DNA of 64,000 nucleotides from Hydrangea macrophylla (GCA_033977485.1 CM066987.1:85654588-85718587); one strand, 5' to 3'; shown: positions 22,976-35,181, counted from the stretch's first letter. Numbers and translations: made by a program. Notes: generated by a model from the letters alone, not told the origin.

Positions 22976-24356
22976 TGATGTTGTCAATATCAAGATATAA
23001 AAAGTATACTTTACTTTTCTAAAGATTTGTAGTGTGGAAGTAAAGGTCGAACCCACAGAGATTGAAATACTAAAACACCTTAATTTTAAAACCTAAATTT
23101 AATTAATTAAGAAAACAGAATTGGATTTGATTTTATTTTAACTAATAACAATGAAAATAAATCTAAATTATGAAAATGATTTAAAATTATTTTTATAAAT
23201 ATGTTTAAGGAACCTAGAATTGCAAATCCACCACTAGCTTCATAACAAGGGTATTTATGAATTACTTTAGCTTATTAAGTTGGATGATAATGGGGAATTG
23301 TAGCTACAGGCCCAATTCCTCCGTCAAGAAAATAACTATGGTTCAAGCACCAACATAATCCATCTTCGGTTAGCACGAATTATCCCACACTAAACTAGGG
23401 TTGTGACATAATCCGTCTAATCTAGGCATGGACTAGTCGGATACTTGATAGCACAATTCAATTTAAGCACCATTACATGTAAATAATCTAAACAAGCACA
23501 GCAAGCATAGATCATTGAGCACATCACAGTCAAAATAGATCTAAGACAAGAATAAACTTTGAAAGTAATGATTTTAATCAATAGAAGCACAATTTATTTA
23601 TAAAAATCCTCGGAACATGTAATCATCATCCATACATAATAAAACTAAAATAAAAACATAAATAAAACCCTATTACTTGGCTAGGGTTTAATTGAAACCC
23701 TAGATCTATAGTCTAGTTGTCCATAGAAGCGGTGGATGGCAAGTAGTTCATGGAGGAGGCCATGGGAATCCTTGGTCTTCTTCTTCTTCTCCTTGCTTCC
23801 CTCCCTTCAATGGCTGAAAGTATGGTTGTATATTGTGTGCATAATAATTTTCCAACCCCTAAATTGAAGTAAATTAGGGTATATATAGATTTACAACAAG
23901 TTTTTGGAAGCTTTCCTAACCCGAAACGCACTAAAATAGCTGTTATTTCCAATCCGGACGTCATTAAGCAGTTTCGTTCGCGTAGGAATCATCAGTATAG
24001 CAGAATACGCAACTTTGATTTTTGTACGGATCGCGCGAGCGGGCCGTGCGAGCGGGCCGCGCGAGCGCGTAATTGGGATGGTCGCGCGCGCGGATCGCGC
24101 AAGCGAATTCTGGGATCTCGCGCGAGCGGGTCGCGCGAGCGATTTCTTGGTTTTCGCACGAGCGAGCCGCGCGTGCGATGTTGTTTTTTCAGCTTCTTTT
24201 GCTCTGCTTTTTCACCTTATTTAGCCTGGTTTACTTGATTTCTTCCAAAACCTGTCAGAAAATTGAAAACGAAGTAAAAATATACAAAAATAGGATAAAA
24301 AGGTACTAACAAACGCAAGTTAAAGAGTATAAATAGGATCTGTTCTCTCCCGATCA
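22976..24356 (-). repeat. 5' LTR of copy 1
   Basis: On the minus strand it runs from TGATCGGGAGAG at 24356 to ATTGACAACATCA at 22976. The 36-bp GC-rich units lie at about 24029-24180, and a TATA-like TCTATATATACC follows on the minus strand near 23885. The length of 1381 bp is close to the 1367 bp of copy 3. Confidence 0.92.
24029..24180. repeat. CGCGCGAGCG palindrome cluster, copy 1 5' LTR
   Basis: The same four-unit array as at 16868-17010, with an extra half unit at the left and several CG to CA or TG changes. Confidence 0.85.
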
Positions 24357-25372
24357 AAACATAAAGAAATTTAGGGGAGTTAAATTAAAATGAGGTAAAG
24401 ATGTGACAACACATATGCATGAGATGTATATGTGCCTCATTCTAATAATTTACAGTTGGGAAGAAAGAGAAGGAGAGAACTGATAGCTCGAGATTGATGA
24501 CGGAGTTCCTCGCGACGTTTTCTTGCCGTTCCTTCGCCGTTCGACATCGGATTTGCAAACCGAGACCATTTTTGGACTCATGGAGATAAGAAGATCACAT
24601 GCACATCTTTTACTTGCATCGGTAACATTTTTTTGGTGATCATTCTTGGTTGTTAACTTTCTATGTATCCAAACTATGTAGGAGTAACACCGGTAGTATT
24701 TGAGGTCAGAAATTTGCAAGAGGTTGGGATACTCTAGGATTATTTTCTTATAATCCGACGAGGTGAGTGTTCTAATCCTAAAATTGGATGTTTAGACATG
24801 TTGATGTAATAATTGTTATCTTAGAATGCTTGTAGCTATGCTTGTGATAATTTTGTGTAAAAACATGTCAATGGTATGAAAGTTGCTATGCTTATATGCT
24901 AAGTTGATTATATGTTTATGTGGATCAAAAGGAAGTCAAGGTGACCACCATTTATAGGTCCCATATGTGAGAGATAGAAAGTCCTCAAGAGAAGAGTATG
25001 GTGACAACCACAATGAAATAACGGTGATGCCTTTAGGATCACATGAGTGTGTGATATGCTATATGAGTCCAAAAGTGAGAAAGATCCAAGGTGAGACGGA
25101 CCCGGGTGTAGTGGCTGGAGTTACTTGACTTTCCGGAGATCATTTTGTTGATGTTTATGACAGTTGTTACATTTACATGTTAAAGCATTCCAATAGAATG
25201 ATTAATTCTCTTACTAAGCAAAAGCTTAAATGAATGATATTTTCTATGTGGTTATTGAATAACCACCATAGGTACGGAACGGGAAGATGAGAGGAAATGT
25301 CTAGTACAATGGGTTTGAGCATGGGAGTTGTGAATATGTTGATATGTTCATAGACTTAGATGTTTTGGCTTA

Positions 25373-25656
25373 GGCTTAGTTTGGCCCCCACGTGGCTTTT
25401 TAAAAGGAGCTTATGAAATTTATTACTAAGTTCTTTGATAAATTTATACAAGTGACACACTACTCTTCAAAAAGACATCATGAAACCAAAAAGCAACCTT
25501 GAGCTTTTAAAAGCTCCATTCTACAGCTTTTAAAAGCTCCCTCCAAAAAAGCCCTAAGTTCAATTTTTGCAAAGCTCATAAACTAGTTACCAAATGAATT
25601 AACATGAAATTGTGTTTTAAAAAAGGAGAAGCACCACGTGGGGGCCAAACTAAGCC
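25373..25656. mobile_element. Tourist-like (PIF/Harbinger) MITE
   Basis: It is a 284-bp element with terminal inverted repeats GGCTTAGTTTGGCCCCCACG and a 3-bp duplication TTA on both sides (25370-25372 and 25657-25659). TIR style and TTA duplication fit PIF/Harbinger. No transposase is encoded. Each TIR contains a CACGTG G-box. Confidence 0.88.
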
Positions 25657-26082
25657 TTAGTAATGTAACTCTTGTAATGGAGGGATTTAAGCAACTTAGG
25701 TTTTTGGGAATGTTGTAATATGTAAGTTGGATTTAGTTTTAGTTATGCCTTATGATGTGAGTTGCACTTGCAAATCACAAGTCATGTGTGTTGGAAGAGA
25801 CTTGGACAAGTTAGAATAGCTTTTATTGTAAACTAACTTGGTTTTCCTTATGTTGGATGTTCATGTATATAGAGGGGTAAAAATGTAGATTTGATGCATG
25901 TTTGTGCTCTTAGTTGGAGCATTATGCGTTTTGTGTGTGTTAATAGCTAATCAAGTAATTGAAAATAATATTGGAAACTTACATGATGTTTGGTGGAGTT
26001 TTGGTATCAATAAATGGAACTTGGGAATGTTTTAGAACTTGCAAAATAGAGTTTTTAGCAGCAAGAATTGATTATGCAGAAT

Positions 26083-26177
26083 TGTGCTCGAGCACAATAT
26101 TTGTGCTTGAGCAGAAACTTAGCAAAATGTTCGCTGCCTTCTTTGTGCTCAAGGACAATATTTGGGCTTTGAGTACA
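26083..26177. repeat. TGTGCTCGAGCACA palindrome cluster
   Basis: Four words have centres near 26089, 26108, 26150 and 26169 (offsets 19, 42 and 19-20), the first perfect and the rest decayed. They lie about 300-380 bp inside the LTR start, much as the CAGTCGACTG cluster does in the homologous solo LTR at 49.7-49.9 kb. Confidence 0.72.
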
Positions 26178-26471
26178 ACCTGAACATAATCAAATTCATG
26201 ATTTTAAATGAGAGTAACTTGGTTTAGGGAGTTCGTATTCACGCACCGTTTTCAATGTTGGGTTGCTTATTTGAAAAGCTATCTTTTGAGGTGAAACCTG
26301 ACAAAAATTTCAAAATGACCATTTTACCCTTGGGGTTAATTACATGCAAATGAGCTTTATGAATAGTTTGAAATAGAGTTTGAACTTGCTTTATGTTATA
26401 TGTATTGGGGACATGCCTTTGTGGCATTGTTACACGTGTCCTAATCTTTCCGATGCGGGTTGGGGTATTAC

Positions 26472-27650
26472 AGTAACGGACCCATTACAATATGAGCCAC
26501 ACCCAACAAAAAATCTAGACGGTTCTTCCTTGTGATTAATGATGATGCTTTAATGCGTGCTTGGGTCTATCGTAAGCTTGGAAAAGATCTGCCAAAATTG
26601 ATTTTGGTTTTTATTACATTAAAACAATTATGGAATCTTTTTACTTTGATGAGTACTTCTAATTTAACTTTGATGAGACTTTGATTTTTAGTGCATTAAA
26701 ACAATTGTTTGTGAAATCGACCATTGATATGTAGTTGTCTCAATTGTTTAAATTTGTATCATTTTAAAACCGTTTATTTGTGATTCATAGGTTAATTGAT
26801 TGAAAAAAAAAAAAAGAGTCAGTTTTTAATGAAAAATATTAATTTTTCAAGAAAAATTATTGTAATCAAATAGCAAAAAAGTTGTTTTTCATAAAAAAAA
26901 ATTGACTATTTTTCACTGGAAAACAGTGACAATCAAATAGCAAAACTAGATTTTTCAACCAAAAAATAATTGCAATCAAACAGCCCCAAATTTTACATCT
27001 ATGAAAAAAATTTCAAGTAAAATAATTCTACAGAAAAAATTTCTTTTCAACTAATTTTTTATCTTTCAATCAAATGCAGCCTTAATGTGGATACAAGTGG
27101 AGCAACGCATGAGATTTTTTTTATTCTGGTTGTGATCCTTAATTTTGTACACGTTTGCACGATCCACTGTCAATGTAAAATTCACCAAAGTGATGTAAAT
27201 AAAATGTATATTTTGGTATGTATTTTGGTGTCTCCATAACATTACTCAATTGAAAATGTTTCTCAAGTTGGCCGCTCACCAACAAAGATGCTGAGAATAT
27301 TGTGCTGAATAATGTTAGTATTGTACTACTTTGAATATTGATTGATCTAGTGGTACATTAAATCATGATGTTGCACTTGTCAACTGAGGTTGGTACCCCT
27401 TGTGGTCCCCTCGAAAATGACGTCCACGTGTCCAATACTTCAAAAAAAAAACGTTCATAATTCAGAAATGGGTATGCTTTTTAATTCTTGTTCTAATGTG
27501 GTGGGCGCAAGTTGTGGCTGATCCACTTGTTTCACAAGTGCTACATGTAACTATGTAAGTAATTTGCATGTGGATTATATACCATGGGTTTCTTTACATA
27601 AAGTTGACCCTGCGTGCCTGGGTAAGTTGTTGCCCAATAGATCATGACAC
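26472..27650. other. AT-rich intergenic sequence
   Basis: No gene is supported. 26,800-27,085 has repeated CAATCAAA-AGC motifs and poly-A runs, as in degraded hAT-type MITEs. The rest is unassigned. Confidence 0.4.
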
Positions 27651-27655
27651 GGGCA

Positions 27656-27798
27656 GGAGAAGTTATTCTATGAGCACGTCACATGTGTGACAGATTCATG
27701 TCAGTCGCTGGATTTGTGAGTTTCACGTGAGCTCCATCTTGATCAACAGCTTAGATGAATCCGTCATACATATGACGGACTCATGAAGTAATTTCTCC
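27656..27798. mobile_element. MITE with 45-bp inverted repeats
   Basis: The left end GGAGAAGTTATTCTATGAG is matched by the reverse complement of the right end (GGAGAAATTACTTCATGAG). The repeat continues inward through CGTCACATGTGTGAC and GATTCAT, with roughly 80% identity. No ORF and no certain target duplication are visible. Superfamily unknown. Confidence 0.7.
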
Positions 27799-27904
27799 AC
27801 GGGACAAGAATTAAAAAGCGTTCAAAATTTGGATTTTATTGATCATGGATTAATTAAGAAATGAAAGTTTGTACCTCAGCATTCCAAAGACCTTGACTGC
27901 ACAA

Positions 27905-28628
27905 GGGAAGAAAGAATGGGAAACCACTCTGGTTGGGCACTTTGTGCGTAAGAAATTGCTGCAGAATTCTCTTGTCACATGTACTACATAAAGGTTTTGA
28001 GCTAATGAAGGTCTTGTACACACCCTCTCTACAGATTCTGGTCTTTTATTCTTTATCTTCTCAAGCTCTGAGAGAATAGATGCCGTTTTAGAAGGTGGGG
28101 CCTTGGCACATAGCTGGGCAACCTCTTTGTTAAGGCCGTGGAAACCAAATAATAGTTTAGATAAGGAGGCTATCCAGACCATTCCCATTTGGGTTAACTT
28201 CTATGGTATTATTCCTTTGGAGTACTGGAATCCCAAAGGATTAAGTTTTATTTGCTAGCTTCATTGGAAAGCCATGCATGTGGACAAAATTACAGCTACC
28301 CGTCGACATATCAATTATGCTCGGGTGTGTATTGGGGTTAGTGCGGAGCGTGATCTTATTATAGATTTGAGCATTGCAACGAAAGATGGTAGTAGTGGAG
28401 AGTCGGTCTTAACTAAAATCCATGTGGAATACCAATAGACTCCCACTTAATGTTCCAAGTGCTCCAAATTTGGGCATGATTGCTCTAAAGTTGTGAAACC
28501 AATACCATAGTAGTTATAAGAGAAAGGAGGAAGTTGACATTTGGAAAGTTGTTACAAGGAAGGATACGGGGAAATATATTGTTGAAAATCCCTCTCAATC
28601 CCCCAAAGGAAAGGTTGTCATGGATAGC
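27905..28628 (+). pseudogene. LINE-type ORF1 (DUF4283, zinc knuckle), 5' part
   Basis: With stops and one frameshift ignored, the plus strand reads as the plant DUF4283 domain: TLVGHFVRKKLL, STDSGLLFFIFSSSERIDAVLEGG, PIWVNFYGIIPLEYWNPKG, MHVDKITATRRHINYARVC. A CX2CX4H-type knuckle (CSKCSKFGHDC) follows. The combination is typical of ORF1 of plant L1-type LINEs and related nucleic-acid-binding proteins. The frame is cut at VVMDS by the Tat element inserted at 28629 and resumes at 48741. No LINE ORF2 is present here. Confidence 0.75.
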
Positions 28629-29307
28629 TGTTTGTGATGAAAATATCCAGCCAATGTGAGGGTGCCACGTGAGATTCGACATGGCAGGACAGTTGATTGA
28701 GTTGGATATAACACCGGAGCAATTATGAACAGTTTCGCTGACTCATTCTGTTCAAAACGATTAACTACTAAGGGACACGTGTTTATCATTGTGGAGTAAC
28801 TGAAAGAGCATGTGTCAATTCAAGGATATACCACGTGTAGGAGCAGTTACCAGTTTGAAAAGAAGAGGTAACATTCAAATGAGACTACTGTGAAGCCTCG
28901 ACGCTTATAAATAGAAGTAGTTTGTGTTCGAAAGGAGATCCTTGTATCAACATCAACATATATCTGTCAATACATTTACTGTATTTTTATCTAGGCACTT
29001 AGATTTAGAAATAGAATACCTTCGAAGTCATCTTCAAGGTTAGTTTGTAGTTTGTTTTAACTTAATAAAGTAGATTGTTACTTTATTGTTTTATTTACTA
29101 TTCTTATTTAGGAGTAGTTATCAATTAGTTAGTTCGAAGTGCTCCAATTAGTTACATCTTTACACGTTTGAAGTCCTTGTTAAGGCATCGAACGTCACCA
29201 TAATCTGTCTGGTGAGGTGCAGTTTGAATAATCACACACATACACACACACATTGGTGATTTGCTTGCCTGGCCCGCTAGCACACTTATAAATTTTTCAA
29301 CCAAACA
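28629..29307 (+). repeat. 5' LTR of Tat element
   Basis: It begins TGTTTGTGATGAAAATATCC and ends CAACCAAACA. Three perfect CACGTG G-boxes (28666, 28776 and 28832) precede a TATAAATA box at 28906. It pairs with 48072-48740; the first 100 bp differ at about a dozen sites, the rest less. Confidence 0.92.
28906..28913 (+). promoter_or_regulatory. TATA box of Tat 5' LTR
   Basis: TATAAATA in the context CGCTTATAAATAGAAG, with three G-boxes upstream. The same box is at 48349-48356 in the 3' LTR. Confidence 0.78.
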
Positions 29308-29308
29308 T

Positions 29309-29330
29309 TTTTGGCACGCCCGGTGGGACC
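29309..29330 (+). other. Primer binding site of Tat element
   Basis: TTTTGGCACGCCCGGTGGGA follows the LTR by one base. It is in the right place and resembles the TTGGCGCCCACCGTGGGG-like sites of Tat/Ogre elements. The tRNA is not assigned. Confidence 0.6.
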
Positions 29331-29343
29331 TTAGTGTCAAAAG

Positions 29344-31944
29344 ATGGCAAACAGAAACCTTCGAAGCAATAGGTCTATTGACAACGCCAATGTTGGTGTT
29401 AATATTGCTGAGACTGGTGGTTCTCCACACCAAGATCCTCAAAGCAGCAATACTGGGAATCATGTAAACAATGAAAACCCAGAAGTAGGAGTTGAGAATG
29501 TGAATCCGATTCCAAATAATGGGAATATTGGTTCAGAAAATCAATATGACTTGGTGAATCAATTGACACCAATATTCGACCATTTAGTAAACATGATTCA
29601 GAATGTTAATGTTCTGATCACTTCCCTTAACAACAACATGCCACAGTTTACACCAGCAATGGTGCCAAGTGGAAATCCTTCTGTAATTCGACAGAATGAA
29701 AGGGGTTATACCCATGGCTTATTTCAACCAAATCCTATGATTCATGCAAATGGGCCTCCTTTTAGACCTAATTCACAAGAAAGCTTCTATATGTCTATCC
29801 CTAATAATACTCCTCCAATATTCGAAGAGATGCAAGGGAATCATATAGGACATGGTCAAGATCATATCAATAGATCAGTGAATATCGAAGAACCTAGGCC
29901 TAGAGAAAATATAACACGACAAAATAGGAGAGTGAATAAGAATCAAATATTCGAACCAGACCCTACTTGAATAGGAGTGGGTCGAAGGAATGAAAATCCC
30001 AGGAGGGGTGAATAATATCCCCCAACCACCTCCAATACCACCAATGTACCTTCCTTTAGGTCAACCAGGTTATCAACAACCACTTAATATGGTTGATAGA
30101 AATGACATGATTAATTTAATCCATGAGGTTTATGGACCCATGGCTCGGGGGGGTACAAACTCCAGTTTACAGAAAGCCTTATCCTGATTGGATTGATAGA
30201 ATTTAATTCACTAGAGGATTTAAATTCCCTAAATTTGCCATGTTTGCTGGAGATGGGAGTCAGTCCATAGTTGAACATGTAGCAAAATTCATCAGTCAGT
30301 GTGCTGATGCAGGAAATAATGAATATGTTAGGCTTCGTTTATTTCCTAGTTCGTTAATAGATACTGCATTTACTTGGTTTATTAATTTGGCCCCTAATTC
30401 AATCCATAATTGGACACAAATGGAAGAATCATTCCATACTCAGTTTTTTCAGACAAAACCGGAGGTGTCTATGGTTGATTTAGCCAAATTATGTCAAGAA
30501 CCTGATGACAAGGCTATGCAGTTAATAAATAGGTTTAAGAGGGCTAGAACAAAATGTAAAATCATTCTGCCAGAGCCTGAATTTGTAAAATTGGCTCAAA
30601 ATGGTCTCGAATTTAGACTTCGAAAGAAATTTGATGCTTTAGAATTCAGAGATCTTATTGAATTAACTGCTCGAGTCTCTAAATATGAGGCTCTATTAGA
30701 AGAAGAAAATGAAAGGAAAGCTTCTTCATTAAAAACATATTACAAAGATCCTAATTATGAAATAGATGCTGCAGAAATAATAAGAAAAGAACCTTTCACA
30801 TGTAAAAGTCTTGTGAAGAAAAATGTTTCTGCTGAAGAATATAAATCTAAAGGATCTTTCAAAAAATATTCATTCGATGTCTATAAGTTGGATGAAATAT
30901 TTGATCATCTGTTAGAAGGAAAAATCATCAAGTTGTCTGATGGGACAAAATTACCTTCTAATGATGAACTAAAGGGCAAAAAATACTGCAAGTGGCATAA
31001 TTCTTGGACTCATTCAACTAATAACTGTATTGTTTTTCGAGATAGGATTCAAGATCTGATCAAGAAAGGGAAGTTGAAGTTCATTAATAACAAATGGGGG
31101 TTGATGAAGATCCATTCCCAGCAGTGCAAGAAGTGTCCATCAATGTCCATGACATTTCCCTCGAAGCTCTAGTCAAGGAAAGGGAAATTGTAAAGTCAGA
31201 GGACCAAAAGAAAAGGCTCGAAGAAATAGCAAAGAAAAGGCCTGAATTATCTGTGTTCAACCATGAATATGCAAAAAACTTATGCATTGGTTGTGGGAAA
31301 GGATATGCTGAAATCTATGATGAAAGGGTTGGGGCCAAAACAGGCAGGAAAAACAAGCAACTCTCATTTGAACAAAAGAAGGTGAGTACTTCATATGAAC
31401 CTCCATTTCAACCAGTCATGAATGTTGGGAGAGGGCAGTTTAAAGGGCCAATTTACCAAGCCTCGACATGTACTGGACCAATGACAACAAGGTATGCTCC
31501 AAGACCAATGGCTCCTTTTAAGCCAATTTTTTGAGTAATTTTTATACTGGTCATTATGTTCTACCACCAAAGAGCATGCAATATGTAAGACCAGGTTTAT
31601 CCTATGCACCAAACAAACATCATATGGTGCCAAAGGAAAGACAAACCCAGTTTGTACCATCAAAACGGGTACCAGCACATGTGGTACAAGCCGAGATAGA
31701 CATGGAAACCTTGAATAAATCACCAAAAGTTAGTGAGACATCACAATCAAATGAACCTGCATTGGTGCCAAATTGGTTTGTCTTGCAAGATGATAGAGTC
31801 AAAAATATGATGGAACAACAAGTTTCTCAAAACAAGAATAGGATGATCAAACCTCCTCATGTAGAGAAGAATACATGGCGTGTGCTTCAACACCCTAAGG
31901 AAAAACACCAAAAGATGGTTCCTGTGATAAATAGGACTCAGTAA
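29344..31944 (+). pseudogene. Tat gag remnant
   Basis: The ATG at 29344 lies just after the primer site. An Asn/Pro-rich N-terminus (to 29970) leads, through stops and frame changes at 29970-30240, to the retrotransposon gag core: FPKFAMFAGDGSQ, ECVRLRLFPSSL-like text, TWFINLAPNSIHNW, LAKLCQEPDDKAM and the RFKRARTKCK helix (30240-31172). A CX2H-type metal-binding stretch (YCKWHNSWTHSTNNC) is at about 30990-31030. A low-complexity tail continues in two further frames to 31944. Gag builds the particle. At least three breaks prevent a full-length product. Confidence 0.82.
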
Positions 31945-31968
31945 AGGAGACTTCAGAGGAAATTTACT

Positions 31969-32901
31969 ATGTGGAAGGAATTTTCCAGTATGCAAACTCG
32001 AAATCAAGAATTAGAAAATGAAATCAAAAGAGGTTCCAATGACATTTCGAGGCCTAATCCTAGGTTCGATCGAAATATGAAAGCTAATAATTATACTATG
32101 TCTGAGGAAAGTATCATTAAAGCCAAAGTTTTAGAGTTGGAAAAGGCCATGAGCATTGATGAAGGGAATGAAGCAATGACAGTGGTAGAATCCCAAGTTT
32201 TGGGAAACGTTGAGGTAAAACTTACTAATGAGACTGTCAAGAATGAGAATATGAATATCCAATTTGGCACATTTCCAGAGCAAATGGAAGTCAATACTGC
32301 CACATTCATATTATCAAAGATCTTCGAAGCAACAGAAAATGAACAAATGGATGAAGAAATGGAAATGGAAGCATCTACTGAAGATGTCTCTGAGGTAAAT
32401 CTTCCTAAGTTCATTTTCAATGATTGTAATTTTGTTTACTCATTCGAAGAACCATCGACAGAAATGACTAAGCACCTTAAACCATTATATATAAAAGCTT
32501 GTTTAAATGGAGTTCTTTTGAACAAAGTATTGGTTGGTAATGGTGTTGCTGTCAATATTATCCCACAGAACACTTTGAAAAAGATTAATAAACAAAATTT
32601 AAAGTTGATACAGACTCACATTATGATATCAGGCTTTACTGGTGATAAGAAAAACACCAAAGGGGTAATACCTATCGAAACTATAGTAGGTTCGAACAAA
32701 TCCAAGACTGCTTTCTTTGTGGTAGATGCTAGTCCTAGTTATCAAGTCTTATTAGGAAGAGATTGGATTCATGCTAACCGATGTTTTCCTTCTTCAATGC
32801 ATCAGAAATTGTTGCTTGTGAAGGAAAACTGTGAGATTGAAACAGTAAAGGTTGATACTCAGCCTTTTCATGCAAGTTCTAATTGTGTCGAAGCTCAATA
32901 A
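31969..32901 (+). pseudogene. Tat protease region, catalytic Asp lost
   Basis: A 310-codon open frame ends in a retropepsin-like domain: PLYIKACLNG, then KVLVGNGVAVNIIP at about 32524-32565, then FFVVDASPSYQVLLGRDWIH. Tat proteases have D-N-G at the active site (VLVDNG). Here the Asp is Gly, so the enzyme should be inactive even though the frame is open. The first half is a charged linker. A stop at 32899 separates it from RT. Confidence 0.78.
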
Positions 32902-33095
32902 TATTAGGAGAATGTTAAACCAATTAACCTTGCAAAATCAGAAGATGAATCCCCAAAAGAAAATTGGGACATTTTGGATGATATGCCATTTGGTTCTTTG
33001 GAACAATTAGATGATGACAAGGTGGTCTAATGACTTACACACCTATAGAAATAGAAGATATAGAAGAGACCATTTGACTGGTCTTACAAAAGTTA

Positions 33096-34214
33096 ATGAT
33101 GGCTAATATAGAATCAAGGATTGAAAAAGATTCGACCATAAATTGGTCAGATTATGTCTTTGAGGGAGATTCGCAAGAGTTAAAGGATGTTGGCAGGAAA
33201 GAATTATCTGTGCTGCCAGAGAATTCGATACAAGAAGTATCACAGGATCCTTTATTAGAAGTCAATTTAGGATCAGATCAACAAAAAAGAATTACTTATC
33301 TAAGTTCAAAACATGGAAATTGTGACCAAAGTAAATTGGTCGAGTTATTAAAAGAATTTCGAGATTGCTTTGCTTGGGATTATGATGAATTACCAGGACT
33401 CGAAAGAAGCTTAGTAGAGCATAAATTGCTTATAAAATTTGGATATAAACCAGTAAAGCAGCAACCTCAAAGGATGACTCCAGAAGTCACTATGAAGATT
33501 AAAGAAGAGATCGAAAAGTTTCTCAAGGCAGGCTTCATTAGAACTGCCAGGTATGTTGAATGGCTTTCGAATGTTGTTCCAGTTATGAAGAAAAATGGTA
33601 AATTAAGAGTTTGCATTGATTATAGAAATCTTAATTTAGTCACACCTAAGGATGAATATCCTATGCCAATAGTTGATTTATTAATTGATAGATCTGCTGG
33701 AAATACTATAATGTCTATGATGGATGGTCACTCAGGATATAATCAAATATGTATTGCTAAGGAAGACATTCATAAGACTGCATTTAGATGTCTAGGGATT
33801 ATAGGTACCTTCGAGTGGGTACAAATGCCTTTTGGTTTGAAAAATGCAGGAGCTACTTATTAGAGGGCTATGAATGCTATTTTCTATGACATGATTGGAG
33901 CATTTTTAGAATGTTATATAGATGACATAATTGTTAAATCTAAAACAATCGATGATCACCTCATGCATATGAACTTAGCATTTGAAAGAATGAGATTTTT
34001 CAAACTCAAATTAAATCCATTAAAATGTGCTTTTGGGGTCAGTACTGGAAACTTTCTAGGATATTTGGTACATGAAAAAGGGATTCAAGTGGATAAGAAT
34101 AAAGCTCAAGCAATTATTCAAAGTAAACATCCTTCGACCAAAAAGGAATTGCAAAGGCTCCTAGGATAGGTTAATTTCATTCGAAGGTTCATTTCCAATA
34201 CTGCTGGAAAAACT
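33096..34214 (+). pseudogene. Tat reverse transcriptase remnant
   Basis: The frame carries the RT blocks in order: FRDCFAWDYDELPG, KEEIEKFLKAGFIR, VCIDYRNLN, MDGHSGYNQI, FGLKNAGATY and the catalytic YIDDIIVKS at about 33916-33942 (YVDD in most relatives). Two TAG stops, at 33861 and 34167, stand where relatives have Gln (ATYQRAMN and LLGQVNF), consistent with CAG to TAG change. The catalytic residues are intact. It is followed directly by RNase H. Confidence 0.88.
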
Positions 34215-34700
34215 TTGATTTTTTCTCCTTTGCTGAAATTGAAGGATCATGAGGAATTAAAGTGGGAAGATAAACATCAAACTGCCTTTCAAGCCTTGAA
34301 GGATTATTTAGTGAAGCCACCAATGTTAATGCCTCCAAGAAAGGACAGACTAATGAAGTTGTATATCTCAGCAGCAGAAGCATCATTTGGGGTCTTATTA
34401 GCCCAGGATAATGATGATAAGAAAGATCAAGCTGTGTAATACCTTAGTAGGTTTTTAAATCCTATTGAATGCAAGTATTCCTTTATGGAAAAGCTATGTT
34501 TATTCTTGTATTTTGCAGTAATGAAATTAAGATATTATCTTCTTCCTACTGAAGTCTATGTGATTGCTAAGTTTGATTTAATCAAATATATGTTGACTCA
34601 ACCTATTTTGAGAAATTGAATTGGTAAATGAATTTTGGCGTTGTCAAAATTTGTTTACTGTATGTACCACAAAAGGCAGTAAAATGGCAAGCCTTAGCAG
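34215..34700 (+). pseudogene. Tat RNase H (gypsy type) remnant
   Basis: The connection region (LKDHEELKWEDKHQTAFQAL) leads to RNase H blocks LYISAAEASFGVLLAQ, YYLSRFLNPIECKYSFMEK and PTEVYVIAKFDLIKYM. Stops at 34437 and two TGA near 34617-34630 break it. Normal relatives carry an Asp where this copy has Ser in LYISAAE, suggesting loss of a metal ligand. Confidence 0.75.
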
Positions 34701-34771
34701 ATTTTTTGGCTGACCATCCAAACTGCTTCAAAACAGAAAGAAATTATGAAATTGGACATATAACTATTAGT

Positions 34772-35181
34772 CTATGGAAATTATGGTTTGATGGTTCAAA
34801 AACTGAAGTTGATGTAGGTATTAGATTCATTATTGAATCACTGAGAAGGTTAAGACCAAATTTGGCTATAAACTCGATTCGAATCAGTGTACCAATAATC
34901 AAGTTGAGTATGAAACTCTAATAATGGGTCTCAAAACCCTGTTAGATCTTAAAGCTACATTTGTAGATGTCTTTGGAGATTCTCAGTTGGTTATAAACCA
35001 TATGAATGGGGTATATAAATGTATGAGTAGTACATTGAAAATATATTATGATACTATAATGGATTTATTATCCAAATTTGATAATGTGAACCTTTTGCAT
35101 ATTCCTAGAAGTTTTAATGTAGAAGCTAATGACGTAGCTCAGAAGGCATCTGGATTTAGAATAAATGTTGAAGATATCTAG
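34772..35181 (+). pseudogene. Second, archaeal-type RNase H of Tat element
   Basis: This block has LWFDGSKTEVDVG, then after a frame change YETLIMGLKTLL, VFGDSQLVINHM and NVNLLHIPRSFNVEANDVAQKA. These are the D, E, D and D regions of the extra RNase H that sits after the gypsy RNase H in Tat/Ogre elements. Its presence is the main reason for the lineage call. A frameshift near 34850 and a stop at 35179 break it. Confidence 0.8.

Larger units (their letters stand above)
15884..24356 (-). mobile_element. Athila-like gag-protease-only element, copy 1
   Basis: This LTR element reads on the minus strand, with a complete 5' LTR at 22976-24356 and a 3' LTR at 15884-17185 lacking about 75 bp of its end. 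Order on the minus strand is LTR, primer site, leader, gag-protease, 2.6 kb non-coding region, polypurine tract, LTR. No RT, RNase H or integrase is present in any frame. It shares all parts with copies at 36,335 and 53,287. It is inserted in the minus-strand gypsy LTR. No target duplication can be checked because the 3' LTR end is lost. Confidence 0.88.
24357..26471 (-). repeat. Proximal part of minus-strand gypsy 5' LTR
   Basis: On the minus strand it starts TGTAATACCCCAACCC at 26471, a common gypsy LTR start, and is homologous to the solo LTR 49,581-62,223 (shared TTTGGACTCATGGAG-TAAG and terminal sequences). The orientation agrees with the minus-strand gag fragment. It contains a MITE at 25373-25656 and a TGTGCTCGAGCACA palindrome cluster at 26083-26177. 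No target duplication is visible because the other end of the element is lost. Confidence 0.72.

Noticed and set aside
24357..26471. Plus-strand orientation for this LTR
   Set aside because: The TGTAATACCCC start lies at 26471 on the minus strand and agrees with the minus-strand gag fragment, so minus was chosen.
27850..28188. Minus-strand 112-residue ORF
   Set aside because: The plus strand of the same interval reads as the DUF4283 domain, so the minus ORF is a shadow.
28485..28789. Minus-strand ORFs in the Tat LTR (also 47984-48232)
   Set aside because: They recur in both LTRs only because the LTR is repeated; they cross the LTR boundary and have no domain.
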